This document shows positions 49,153 to 57,839 of a stretch of DNA of 64,000 nt, one piece after another. The notes under the pieces were generated by a model. It did not search any database and had not been told where the DNA came from. It saw only the letters and a list, made by a program, of their open reading frames with translations. The stretch comes from Pseudolachnospira sp051055405 (GTDB lineage Bacteria; Bacillota; Clostridia; Lachnospirales; Lachnospiraceae), in assembly GCF_051055405.1 (NCBI RefSeq), contig NZ_CP167068.1:310001-374000 (forward strand), given 5' to 3'. Positions within the stretch are counted from its first letter, which is position 1, and the number at the start of each line of letters is the position of its first letter. The position numbers were made by a program, and so were the translations under genes.

Positions 49153-50253
49153 GTGAAAGAAGATTATTTTCAGCTGGAAGGTTTGGCGGTAGGCTATCGG
49201 GGCCGTCCGCTTATCAAGGATATCTCTTTTGGAATTGCAAAAGGGGAAATCGTGGCGTTGATCGGTCCCAATGGAGCAGGGAAATCGACGATTTTAAAAA
49301 CCATTACCAAGCAGCTGTCCATGATTGAAGGAAATGTCGTCATCGATCACAACAGCCTGTCGCAGATGTCTTACCGGAGCCTTTCGACCCAGGTGGCGGT
49401 GGTGTTGACGGAGCAGATGAAGCCGGAGCTGATGACCTGCCGGGATGTTGTGGCCACAGGCCGTTATCCTTATACGGGAAGACTAGGAATTTTATCCGCA
49501 GAGGATGAAAGAAAAGTGGATTCTGCCATGGAGGCAGTTCACGCAAAAGACCTGGGGGAGCGGGCATTTCAGGCCATCAGCGACGGGCAGCGTCAGAGGA
49601 TTCTATTGGCCAGAGCAATCTGTCAGGATCCAGATACCATTGTCTTAGACGAGCCTACCTCGTTTTTGGATGTCCGTTATAAGCTGGAGCTTTTGTCCAT
49701 TCTAAGAAAAATGGCAAAGGAAAAGCAGATCACGGTAATTTTGTCTCTCCACGAGATTGATTTGGCTGAAAAGATTGCCGATAAAGTGCTCTGTGTAAAG
49801 GGAGACCGTATTTTTCAGTATGGAACGCCGGAAGAGATTTTTCAGGAGGAGACCATACGGGAGCTCTATGAGATTGACAATGGCTTTTTTGACCCTTGCT
49901 TTGGGAGTATTGAGCTTCCGAGGCCTCAGGGGGAGCCGGAAGTGTTCGTGATTTCTTCCTGTGGAAAAGGAATTCCGGTTTACCGAAGACTGCAGAAAGA
50001 AAATGTTCCGTTTGCCGCGGGGATTCTTTATACCAACGATATCGATTATCAGTTGGCCAGGCTGCTGGCGGCAGAGGTGATAACGGAAAAGCCATTCTGT
50101 AAAATTGGAGATCCTGCGTATCAAAGGGCCTTGGAACTGGTAGGAGAATGCCGCCAGGTGATCGATGCCGGCACGGAGATTGGCCTTTGCAATCAGCGGC
50201 TTGCAGACTTGCTTTTAGAGGCAGAAAAGCAGGGGAAACTGTATAAGGGATGA
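49153..50253 (+). CDS. BtuD-like ABC ATPase with C-terminal extension
   Basis: A 366-residue ABC ATPase. Walker A is GPNGAGKST (about residues 38-46); the signature region is SDGQRQRILLARA and Walker B is TIVLDEPTSFLD. After the normal domain of about 250 residues there is an extension of about 110 (FVISSCGKGIPVYRRL and later segments) not needed for ATP hydrolysis. The start is GTG at 49153, three bases after btuC. It energises corrinoid import. Confidence 0.9.
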   Translation: MKEDYFQLEGLAVGYRGRPLIKDISFGIAKGEIVALIGPNGAGKSTILKTITKQLSMIEGNVVIDHNSLSQMSYRSLSTQVAVVLTEQMKPELMTCRDVVATGRYPYTGRLGILSAEDERKVDSAMEAVHAKDLGERAFQAISDGQRQRILLARAICQDPDTIVLDEPTSFLDVRYKLELLSILRKMAKEKQITVILSLHEIDLAEKIADKVLCVKGDRIFQYGTPEEIFQEETIRELYEIDNGFFDPCFGSIELPRPQGEPEVFVISSCGKGIPVYRRLQKENVPFAAGILYTNDIDYQLARLLAAEVITEKPFCKIGDPAYQRALELVGECRQVIDAGTEIGLCNQRLADLLLEAEKQGKLYKG

Positions 50254-50334
50254 AAAAGGAACAAGGCTCAGAAACGGAGCGTATTGGATCAAATCAATAT
50301 GGCCTTGAGAATCTTAGAAAAAGCGGAATTTGAC

Positions 50335-50364
50335 TTGACAAGAAGGAAAGGAACGCTTTATAAT
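50335..50364 (+). promoter_or_regulatory. Promoter of the opp-amidohydrolase operon
   Basis: TTGACA (50335-50340) and TATAAT (50359-50364) with an 18-base spacer: a strong sigma-A promoter. Confidence 0.85.
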
Positions 50365-50368
50365 AGGA

Positions 50369-50382
50369 AAACGTTAACGTTT
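50369..50382. promoter_or_regulatory. Palindromic operator candidate
   Basis: The perfect 14-bp palindrome AAACGTTAACGTTT lies right after the -10 box, across the expected transcription start. Position and symmetry suit a repressor site of the LacI/GalR size class. Confidence 0.65.
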
Positions 50383-50457
50383 GAATTTGACTAAGTAAGC
50401 GCGGGGAAAAGGCTGTTGAAGTTTTAAAATCTTTTTAAAAACTGTGGTTACAAACAT

Positions 50458-50502
50458 AGGAGGAAGATATTGCGGAGGCAAGCCTTCGCAGTTCTTCCTC
50501 CT
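50458..50502 (+). other. Long leader hairpin before oppD
   Basis: AGGAGGAAGA pairs with TCTTCCTCCT, and GCGGAGGC with GCCTTCGC (one G-T pair), around a two-base loop. TGTTGCTTTTACG follows, so the T-run is poor. It could be an attenuator, an mRNA-stabilising hairpin, or could mask the leader's AGGAGG. Confidence 0.6.
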
Positions 50503-50584
50503 TGTTGCTTTTACGAGTTGAAGCGTTGAACCGGTGAATAGAACTAGAGATAGGAATAAAACGAAAGAATGAAGGAGCGGGAGA

Positions 50585-51571
50585 ATGGCTGCGATAGTAG
50601 AATTCAAAGATTACAGCATGGGATTCAAGGATGACGACGGAGTTGTCTTTAACCTGCTGGATAGGGTTTCCTTTAAAGTGGAGGAGGGAAAGGCCCTCGG
50701 CGTTGTTGGGGAATCCGGCTGCGGCAAGAGCATGACTAGCCTGTCTATGATGCGGCTGCTTCCTCCGTCTGCGGTTGTTCAGGGAGGGGAGATTCTGTTC
50801 CAGGGAAAAAACTTGCTTCAGATGAGCGACGCGGAGATGGAGAAAGTTCGCGGCAAAGATATTTCTATGATTTTTCAGGAGCCGATGACAGCGCTGAATC
50901 CAGTTTTAACTGTTGGATTCCAGATCGGGGAGGCGCTGAAGATTCACGAACCTTCGATTACAAAAGAAGAGCAGCATCGTCGTGTGGTGCAGGTGCTGTC
51001 GGATGTGGGGATTTCTAATCCGGAAACCCGTTTGAACCAGTATCCCCATGAGTTTTCCGGCGGGATGCGTCAGCGTGTGATGATTGCAATGGCAGTGATC
51101 AATCACCCGATTCTTTTGATTGCCGACGAGCCGACAACCGCCTTGGATGTGACTATCCAGGCCCAGATTTTAGATATCATGAAAAAGCTCAAGGGTACCG
51201 GCGGACTGGTAGTGGTCACCCATAACCTGGGCATCGTAGCCGACATTTGCGAGGAAGTGGTGGTGATGTACGCGGGACGGGCCGTGGAGAGAGGAACTTT
51301 GAAAGCCATTTTTGATCATCCCCTGCATCCCTATACCCAGGGGCTGATGGCCTCGATTCCGACCACGAAAAGCGAGAAGAAGCCGCTCCACACGATTCCG
51401 GGAACGGTACCTACGGTGTTTGATTTTAAAGAAGGCTGCCGTTTTGCAGACCGCTGTGAACATGCCACCGAGCAATGCCGGATGAAGCGGCCGCCGTTGA
51501 AGAAAGTGGGAGCCGACCACCTGGTTCAGTGCTTCATACCGTTTGAGGGGGAGGAAATCATCGATGAGTAA
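50585..51571 (+). CDS. oppD: Peptide ABC transporter ATPase, OppD/DppD type
   Basis: A 328-residue ABC ATPase. Walker A is GESGCGKSM, the signature FSGGMRQRVMIAMA, and Walker B LLIADEPTTALD. The C-terminal oligopeptide/dipeptide transporter domain has CRFADRCEHATEQCRM with the usual cysteines. It pairs with OppF to energise import of short peptides. The stop overlaps the oppF start. Confidence 0.92.
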   Translation: MAAIVEFKDYSMGFKDDDGVVFNLLDRVSFKVEEGKALGVVGESGCGKSMTSLSMMRLLPPSAVVQGGEILFQGKNLLQMSDAEMEKVRGKDISMIFQEPMTALNPVLTVGFQIGEALKIHEPSITKEEQHRRVVQVLSDVGISNPETRLNQYPHEFSGGMRQRVMIAMAVINHPILLIADEPTTALDVTIQAQILDIMKKLKGTGGLVVVTHNLGIVADICEEVVVMYAGRAVERGTLKAIFDHPLHPYTQGLMASIPTTKSEKKPLHTIPGTVPTVFDFKEGCRFADRCEHATEQCRMKRPPLKKVGADHLVQCFIPFEGEEIIDE

Positions 51572-52553
51572 GGAACCGATCCTAAAGGTCAGCCATCTGG
51601 ACAAGTTTTTCAAAGTAAAGAAACGAAAGCTGATCGAAGAGAAAAAATATGTCCATGCGGTAGAGGATGTCAGCTTTGAGTTGTACGAGGGAGAGACTTT
51701 GGGGATTGTCGGTGAATCCGGATCCGGAAAATCCACGCTGGCCCGTACAATTTTGGGCTTAACTCCCGCAAGCAATGGGACCGTAGAGTATAAAGGACAG
51801 GATATTACAGGGTTTAAGGTATCCAACAGCAAGGCGCTCCGTTCCGAGCTCCAGATGATATTTCAGGATCCCTATGCGTCCCTAAATCCAAAGATGAAGA
51901 TCGGCAGCGCTATCGCGGAGCCGATGCTGGTCAATGGGCAGGCGAAAAGCAGGGAAGAAGCCCGAAAGAAGGTGCAGGAACTTCTTCAGATGATTGGTCT
52001 GCAGCCGGAAGTCTATGATCGATATCCCCATGAGTTTTCCGGTGGACAGCGCCAGCGGATTGGGATTGCTCGGGCTCTGGCGGTGAATCCAAAGATCCTT
52101 TTTTGCGATGAATCGGTATCTGCTCTGGATGTATCGGTGCAGGCGCAGATCCTGAATCTTTTTAATGACTTAAAAGAGCGATTGCATCTGACCTACGTGT
52201 TTATCGGACACGATTTGGCGGTGATCCGCTATATCAGCGACCGGATTATGGTTATGTATCTGGGAAAAGTGATGGAGATCGCCCCTTACGATGAGATTTT
52301 TCAAGAGAACACACACCCGTACACCCAGTCGTTGATCTCCGCGGTTTTAGAGCCGACGACGGAGCCCAATGCGGAGAGAATTATCCTGGAGGGAGATATC
52401 CCCAGCCCGGTAAACCCTCCCAAGGGATGTCGGTTTTGTCAGCGCTGTTTCAAGGCGCAGCCAAAATGCTTTGAGGAGGAGCCGGAGCTGATTCCGGTCA
52501 GTGCGGACCATCAGATCCGCTGTCATTTTGCAAAGGTGGGTGAGAACAAATGA
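51564..52553 (+). CDS. oppF: Peptide ABC transporter ATPase, OppF/DppF type
   Basis: A 329-residue ABC ATPase with Walker A GESGSGKSTLAR, signature FSGGQRQRIGIARALA and Walker B ILFCDESVSALD, followed by the C-terminal CRFCQRCFKAQPKC. The ATG at 51564 overlaps the oppD stop by eight bases and is preferred to an earlier in-frame codon. It overlaps oppB by four bases (ATGA). Confidence 0.92.
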   Translation: MSKEPILKVSHLDKFFKVKKRKLIEEKKYVHAVEDVSFELYEGETLGIVGESGSGKSTLARTILGLTPASNGTVEYKGQDITGFKVSNSKALRSELQMIFQDPYASLNPKMKIGSAIAEPMLVNGQAKSREEARKKVQELLQMIGLQPEVYDRYPHEFSGGQRQRIGIARALAVNPKILFCDESVSALDVSVQAQILNLFNDLKERLHLTYVFIGHDLAVIRYISDRIMVMYLGKVMEIAPYDEIFQENTHPYTQSLISAVLEPTTEPNAERIILEGDIPSPVNPPKGCRFCQRCFKAQPKCFEEEPELIPVSADHQIRCHFAKVGENK

Positions 52554-53515
52554 GCAGATACATATTACAGAGAATCGGCCGCGGCCTTTTAACCATCTTT
52601 GTCTCTCTGACGTTGACTTTTTTTATCATTCGGTTGATGCCATCGAATCCGGTAGAGCTGATGATCGACCCGCACATGAGCCAGGAAACCCAGGATATGC
52701 TGATGGAAAAATTCGGCTTGGACAAGTCCTTTGGGGAGCAGTACGTGCTGTTTTTAAAGGGCGTGGTACAGGGCGATTTGGGAGTCAGCTTCGGGAGCCG
52801 TGTAAATGTGACGGAACTGATTGCGCAGAAGCTCCCCTGGACCCTGCTTTTGATCGGCATCGTTTTGATCCTGGTGATCATCATCGGGATTCCGGTGGGC
52901 GTATTGGCGGCAAAACGAAAAGGGCGGTTGTCGGACCGAATTATCAGTATTGTGGTGACAATGGGGATTTCCATTTTTATCCCATTTTTGGCCTTTTTAT
53001 TGCTATACCTATTTTCGTTCCGTCTCGGCGTACTGCCCACAGCGGGTGCTTATACGCCGCCTAAGGGAGAAGGATGGACCTACGTGTTGGATGTGGCGCG
53101 GCATGCGCTCCTTCCGGCGATTACCCTGTCGGTTATGATGCTGGCCAATGCGGTACTGTACACCAGAAATAGTATGATCGATGTGCTGAAGGAGGATTAC
53201 ATCCGCACAGCCTATTCCAAGGGGTTGGATAAAAAGCGCACTCTGAGAATCCATGCCCTGAAAAATGCGCTGATTCCAACGGTTACAGTGATCGGACTTC
53301 AAATCGGCGTTATGGTCGGCGGGTCTGTAATGACGGAGACGGTATTTTCCTGGCCCGGCATTGGCCGCATGATTTACGACGCGGTTACTGCTCTGGACTA
53401 TCCGGTACTGCAGGGCGGCTTTCTGCTGATGTCTGTCAGCGTGGTTTTGATGAACTTCCTGACCGACCTGGTGGTCGCCTGGTTAGATCCGAGAATTAAG
53501 CTGGGAGGGAAATAA
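52550..53515 (+). CDS. oppB: Peptide ABC transporter permease, OppB/DppB type
   Basis: A 321-residue permease with about six transmembrane helices. SRYILQRIGRGLLTIFVSLT at the start and the EAA-like loop DYIRTAYSKGLDKKR are typical. It forms the channel with oppC. It overlaps oppF by four bases. Confidence 0.93.
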   Translation: MSRYILQRIGRGLLTIFVSLTLTFFIIRLMPSNPVELMIDPHMSQETQDMLMEKFGLDKSFGEQYVLFLKGVVQGDLGVSFGSRVNVTELIAQKLPWTLLLIGIVLILVIIIGIPVGVLAAKRKGRLSDRIISIVVTMGISIFIPFLAFLLLYLFSFRLGVLPTAGAYTPPKGEGWTYVLDVARHALLPAITLSVMMLANAVLYTRNSMIDVLKEDYIRTAYSKGLDKKRTLRIHALKNALIPTVTVIGLQIGVMVGGSVMTETVFSWPGIGRMIYDAVTALDYPVLQGGFLLMSVSVVLMNFLTDLVVAWLDPRIKLGGK

Positions 53516-53518
53516 GCG

Positions 53519-54364
53519 ATGAAACAAAGAAAATCCTTTGGATATTATTTCCTGAGAAATAAAAATGGAATGATCGGTCTGGTCGGAGTTGCGCTGATTG
53601 TGATTCTGGGAGTGATCGCCCCGTTTTTGGTGGCCTATCCCGAAGGCTATACGGCGGATATTCTTCTAGCGCCGAGTCTGGCCCATCCCTTAGGGACGGA
53701 CAAGCTGGGGCTGGATATTCTGGCCGAGGTGATCTGGGGAGCCCGTACTTCCTTATATGTGTCCTTAACCGCGGTGGTAATCTCTTCTTTGATTGGCATT
53801 CCGGCAGGACTGATCAGCGGCTTTGTGAAGGGATGGCTGGGAGAAATCATTGATGCCTGCATCGATATTTTTCTCACTTTGCCGATGCTGCCTTTGATGA
53901 TCATTATGGCGGCCATCATGGGAACCTCAATCAACAACGTGGCCCTCGTCATCGGTCTTTTTTCCTGGCCGCAGCTGGCCCGCGTGACGAAAAATGCAAC
54001 CCTGAAAATCTCGGAAATGCAGTATATTGAAGCGGCCACCTGCCTGGGACTTTCGAAACCTAGGATTCTATTTAAACACGTACTTTTGAACGCCACAGGC
54101 CCTGTATTCGTCAACCTGACTCTGATCATGGCCAGCGCGGTACTGTCTGAGGCCAGCCTTAGTTTCCTTGGCCTCGGCGATCCAACCACCTGGTCCTGGG
54201 GGACGATCTTAAAGAGAGCCTGGACCAGCAATGCGGTGATCAGCAGCCCGAATCCCTGGTGGTGGTGGCTGATTCCCAGCCTCTGTATTGTCATTTTCGT
54301 CGTCTGCTTCAACATGCTTGGCACGGCGATCAACGATATTTTGAATCCAAAGGGCAGAGATTAA
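53519..54364 (+). CDS. oppC: Peptide ABC transporter permease, OppC/DppC type
   Basis: A 281-residue permease with about six helices. HPLGTDKLGLDILAEVIWGA in the first loop and YIEAATCLGLSKPRILFKHV (EAA loop) are typical. It begins three bases after oppB and is followed 25 nt later by an amidohydrolase gene. Confidence 0.93.
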   Translation: MKQRKSFGYYFLRNKNGMIGLVGVALIVILGVIAPFLVAYPEGYTADILLAPSLAHPLGTDKLGLDILAEVIWGARTSLYVSLTAVVISSLIGIPAGLISGFVKGWLGEIIDACIDIFLTLPMLPLMIIMAAIMGTSINNVALVIGLFSWPQLARVTKNATLKISEMQYIEAATCLGLSKPRILFKHVLLNATGPVFVNLTLIMASAVLSEASLSFLGLGDPTTWSWGTILKRAWTSNAVISSPNPWWWWLIPSLCIVIFVVCFNMLGTAINDILNPKGRD

Positions 54365-54389
54365 GCCCAAAAGAAAGAAGGCACAATAC

Positions 54390-56009
54390 ATGTATGATTT
54401 ATTGATTCAAAACGGCCTTGTCATCGATGGAACCGGAAAACAGGCATTTCCGGCCGACGTGGCGGTCTGCGGAGACCGGATCGCAAAAATCGCGCCGAAG
54501 ATTGAGGCGGAAGCAAAGAAAGTCTATGACGCCAAGGGAAAATATGTGATTCCAGGCCTGATTGATCCCCACGTTCATGAGGAGTGGATCTGTATGATCG
54601 ACGGCCGGTATCCGTTTTTCCTGAAGGAAGGCGTGACCACCGTGGTTAACGGCAACTGCGGCCATTCGATCATTCCCGGCGATGTGAACCATATCATGGA
54701 CTATTACCTGGGAAACGGCCTTTTGAGCTTAAAACAGTGGGAGGAGTACAAGAAAACATTCCCCCGCTGGCACGATTTTGAAAGCTATGCTCAGGCGGCG
54801 GAGGAGAAGGGAACAAATCTAAACTTCGTTACCCTGATGGGTCACGGCACGATCCGCTGGAGCGTGATGAACGGCGCGCACCAGAGAAAACCGACAAAAG
54901 AGGAGCACGAGCAAATCGAGTCCATCGTCAGAAACGGCATGGAGCAGGGAATGTTCGGAATCTCCTTTGGCCTGGACTATGTTCCGAGCCGGTATGCGGA
55001 TATGGAAGAAATCTGCGATGTGGTCAATATGGTGAAGGAATATGACGGGGTATCCGCCGCGCATCAGCGCAACTATATCGGCATCTACGAGGCTACCCAG
55101 GAATTCCTGGAGGTAGGACGCAGAACAGGAGCCAGGATTCAAATATCCCATCTGGCCTCCGACACGCCGGAAGCGTTTGAGGCGGCAAGAAAGGCCCATG
55201 ACGAAGAGGGCGTGCAGGTCCATATCGATACGATTCCTGAGAGCACTGGCCACTGCATCAGCAAATCCAGGATTCTTCTGTTTATCATGGCCCTCTCCGA
55301 CGAACTGTTTTCCCAGGGCGTGGAAGGTGTGAAAAAGGCTTTGGCTGATCCGGAAGGCCGCGCTATGATCACCAGAGAATGCTATATCTTTGCTGGGGAC
55401 AAGGGCAGCAAGTATGTGGTCCACTCCGACGATCCCCATCTGGAGAACCGTTCTGTGCTGGATATTGCCCGTGAGCGTGGCGTCGATCCCGACGAGTGTA
55501 TGCTGGATCTGATCGCCGATGAGAACAACTATGTATTCTGGCTCAATGCGCCTGCGGCCCATGTACCCTCCAAGTTCATCGAACACTGTCCGTCCATTGT
55601 GGAAAACCCCTATGTGTCGGTGGGAAGCGATGAGATCTTTGGCGATCCGGCGGATCCCTTTGACTGGTATGAGGTGCGCCGCCGAGGAAGCTTTATCATT
55701 TTTGCTAACCAGTATTTGAAAAAAGGCGTTCCTTACGAGGAGATCGTGCGCCGGAATACTTCGATGGTGGCCGACCATTTTGGCATCGAAAAAAGAGGAC
55801 GGCTGCAGGAAGGAAACTTTGCGGATATTGCGGTGATTGATTTGGAGCATTACTATTATCCGGAAGTTTCTCAGGAGCAGTATAAGACTCCGGATCTGAC
55901 CGGAGAGGGCTGCGAGTTTCTGGTAGTAAATGGTCAGGTGGAGCTGGAGGACGGCCAGGTGCTGAGGACTTACGGCGGCCGTGTCCTGCGGAAGAATCGT
56001 CAGATCTAA
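54390..56009 (+). CDS. N-acyl-D-amino-acid deacylase-type amidohydrolase
   Basis: A 539-residue metal-dependent amidohydrolase of the D-aminoacylase group. The metal HxH is in IPGLIDPHVHEEW (about residues 54-66), followed by NGNCGHS, a characteristic Cys segment, and ISHLASDTPE. It probably removes acyl groups from D-amino acids or acts on related imides or peptides; the exact substrate is not readable. It lies in the peptide-import operon, so it likely acts on an imported compound in the cytoplasm; no signal peptide is seen. Confidence 0.85.
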   Translation: MYDLLIQNGLVIDGTGKQAFPADVAVCGDRIAKIAPKIEAEAKKVYDAKGKYVIPGLIDPHVHEEWICMIDGRYPFFLKEGVTTVVNGNCGHSIIPGDVNHIMDYYLGNGLLSLKQWEEYKKTFPRWHDFESYAQAAEEKGTNLNFVTLMGHGTIRWSVMNGAHQRKPTKEEHEQIESIVRNGMEQGMFGISFGLDYVPSRYADMEEICDVVNMVKEYDGVSAAHQRNYIGIYEATQEFLEVGRRTGARIQISHLASDTPEAFEAARKAHDEEGVQVHIDTIPESTGHCISKSRILLFIMALSDELFSQGVEGVKKALADPEGRAMITRECYIFAGDKGSKYVVHSDDPHLENRSVLDIARERGVDPDECMLDLIADENNYVFWLNAPAAHVPSKFIEHCPSIVENPYVSVGSDEIFGDPADPFDWYEVRRRGSFIIFANQYLKKGVPYEEIVRRNTSMVADHFGIEKRGRLQEGNFADIAVIDLEHYYYPEVSQEQYKTPDLTGEGCEFLVVNGQVELEDGQVLRTYGGRVLRKNRQI

Positions 56010-56071
56010 CGGTATAGTGAGAAATTACCAAACTGGTATTTCCAATAGAAACAATTTTTAGGAGGAAAGAA

Positions 56072-57760
56072 ATGAAACATTTGAAAGCAATGGCAGCAAT
56101 GGGTTTAGCCCTTTGTCTGGCTCTTACTTCCTGCTCCAGCGGAAGCGGTGCGGGAACCACAGCGGCAGCCGGAGGAACCACCGCAGCGGCCGGTGAGACC
56201 ACAGCGGCGGCAGAGGGCGGCAGCGCCGCGGAAGGCGGCGAGGCCCAGGCCGGAGGTACTCTCCGCGTCGGACAGCCTTCCGCACCGGTGAACCTGAATA
56301 TCTGGACCCACAACGATCAGGCTGCTTACGCCATCATGGCTTTGGTATGCCCGTTCCCGCTTCAGATCAACGAAGAGGGAATCAAGGAAAACTACCTGGT
56401 CAAGGAAGTCACCAACAATGAAGATGCGACCGAATTCACCGTTACCTTCCGGGACGATCTGTTCTGGAATGATGGGACTCCGTTTAGCAGTGAGGACGTG
56501 AAGTTCACCTGCGACTACATGCTGGAACATAAACTGAGCTATGCGCCCAGCTTCCTGTCTCTGGTAGAAAGCTGTGAGATCAAAGATGAGCACACGGTAG
56601 TGTATCATTTGAGCGCCAGCAACGTCAACTTTTACAACAGCGCGGGCTACTGGATTCCGATTATGCCCAAGGCCGAGTTTGAAAATGAGACGGATCCGAT
56701 GAACCATACCTACAGCGGCATGGGCTATGGTCCGTTCTATGTAGCCGATTATGTGCAGGGAGAGTACTGTGTGCTGAAAAAGAATCCCTACTTCACCATG
56801 GCCAATGATGGCAAGGGCGCTCTGCTGGACGAGATCGTGTTTAGTGTTTACAGCGATGAGAATGCGGTTATTCTTGCCCTTCAGAATGGGGAGATTGATA
56901 CCGCCTCTAACTTTATCACTGTAGCGGCTCAGAATCAGCTTCAGAATAACGCAAGTTTTGACTTGTTGTCCGTACAGTCTCTTGGCTATGGTTTTATCTC
57001 CTTCTGCCAGAATAATACCATCCTGCAGGATGCAAACCTGAGAAAAGCCATGGCGATGGCCATGGACCGCAATGCGATCTGCACAGTGGCCTACCAGGGC
57101 GGCGCTGAGCCGATGCTCCATCCGATTTCCCAGGTTTGGGCTGACTTTGTAAAGTCTGACATTCAGCAGCCTGCTTTTGATGTGGACGGTGCGAATGCTT
57201 TACTGGATCAGTCCGGTTACACCGATACAAACGGCGACGGAATCCGGGAGAATTCCGACGGAACTCCGCTGCAGTTTACGATGACCTACCGGAATACTCT
57301 GGCCAATGTAGACTCCATCATGGAGATTTTGCGTAGCGATTTCCAGAAAATTGGTATTGGTCTGGATTTAAGCCCGGTAGACGCGACTACTTTTACGGCA
57401 AATGTAACCCAAGGTCACGATTATGATCTGAGCTATGCCCTCTGGGCCACCATCGACGATGTGGATACCACCATTTACACAATCTACGGTATTGGTCAGC
57501 AGTTAAATTATATGGACTTTAATGATCAGGAGATGGATGATCTGCTGATGAAGTCTAAGACCACCATGGATCGGAACGAGCGTATTGCGATCATGGACGA
57601 GTGGCAGAAGCTTTTTATAGAGAAATTGCCTACGGTTAACCTGTTGGTAGCGACCAATGTGTACCCGGTCAACACGGAGAAGTTTGGCGGCTGGGGCATT
57701 GTACCCGGCGTCAGCGGTCCTCTGACCGTGACAAAGATGGTCAATGTTTACGCAAAATAA
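56072..57760 (+). CDS. oppA: Peptide-binding lipoprotein OppA/DppA type
   Basis: A 562-residue family 5 extracellular solute-binding protein. Lipoprotein signal with LTSC near residues 18-21, then an Ala/Gly/Thr-rich linker to about residue 60, then the binding domain (FTVTFRDDLFWNDGTPFSSEDVKFT is the family hallmark; key part WNDGTPFSSEDV). It captures the peptide for OppBCDF. AGGAGG precedes ATG. Its position after the amidohydrolase, not before oppD, is a little unusual. Confidence 0.9.
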   Translation: MKHLKAMAAMGLALCLALTSCSSGSGAGTTAAAGGTTAAAGETTAAAEGGSAAEGGEAQAGGTLRVGQPSAPVNLNIWTHNDQAAYAIMALVCPFPLQINEEGIKENYLVKEVTNNEDATEFTVTFRDDLFWNDGTPFSSEDVKFTCDYMLEHKLSYAPSFLSLVESCEIKDEHTVVYHLSASNVNFYNSAGYWIPIMPKAEFENETDPMNHTYSGMGYGPFYVADYVQGEYCVLKKNPYFTMANDGKGALLDEIVFSVYSDENAVILALQNGEIDTASNFITVAAQNQLQNNASFDLLSVQSLGYGFISFCQNNTILQDANLRKAMAMAMDRNAICTVAYQGGAEPMLHPISQVWADFVKSDIQQPAFDVDGANALLDQSGYTDTNGDGIRENSDGTPLQFTMTYRNTLANVDSIMEILRSDFQKIGIGLDLSPVDATTFTANVTQGHDYDLSYALWATIDDVDTTIYTIYGIGQQLNYMDFNDQEMDDLLMKSKTTMDRNERIAIMDEWQKLFIEKLPTVNLLVATNVYPVNTEKFGGWGIVPGVSGPLTVTKMVNVYAK

Positions 57761-57771
57761 CAGAAAAGAAA

Positions 57772-57804
57772 GGCTGTCTTTCCGCTTGCGGGAGGGCAGC
57801 TTTC
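57772..57804 (+). terminator. Weak hairpin between oppA and dipeptidase
   Basis: GGCTGTCTTTCCGC can pair, using several G-T pairs, with GCGGGAGGGCAGCT, followed by TTT. It may act as a partial terminator or stabilise the oppA mRNA, which would raise receptor levels over the next gene. Confidence 0.5.
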
Positions 57805-57839
57805 CCACAAGTATTGGATGAAGAAAGAAGGAGTTTGTT

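Noticed and set aside
50369..50502. T-box or other known riboswitch before oppD
   Set aside because: No T-box sequence, specifier loop or other known aptamer core could be found; only a palindrome and a hairpin.
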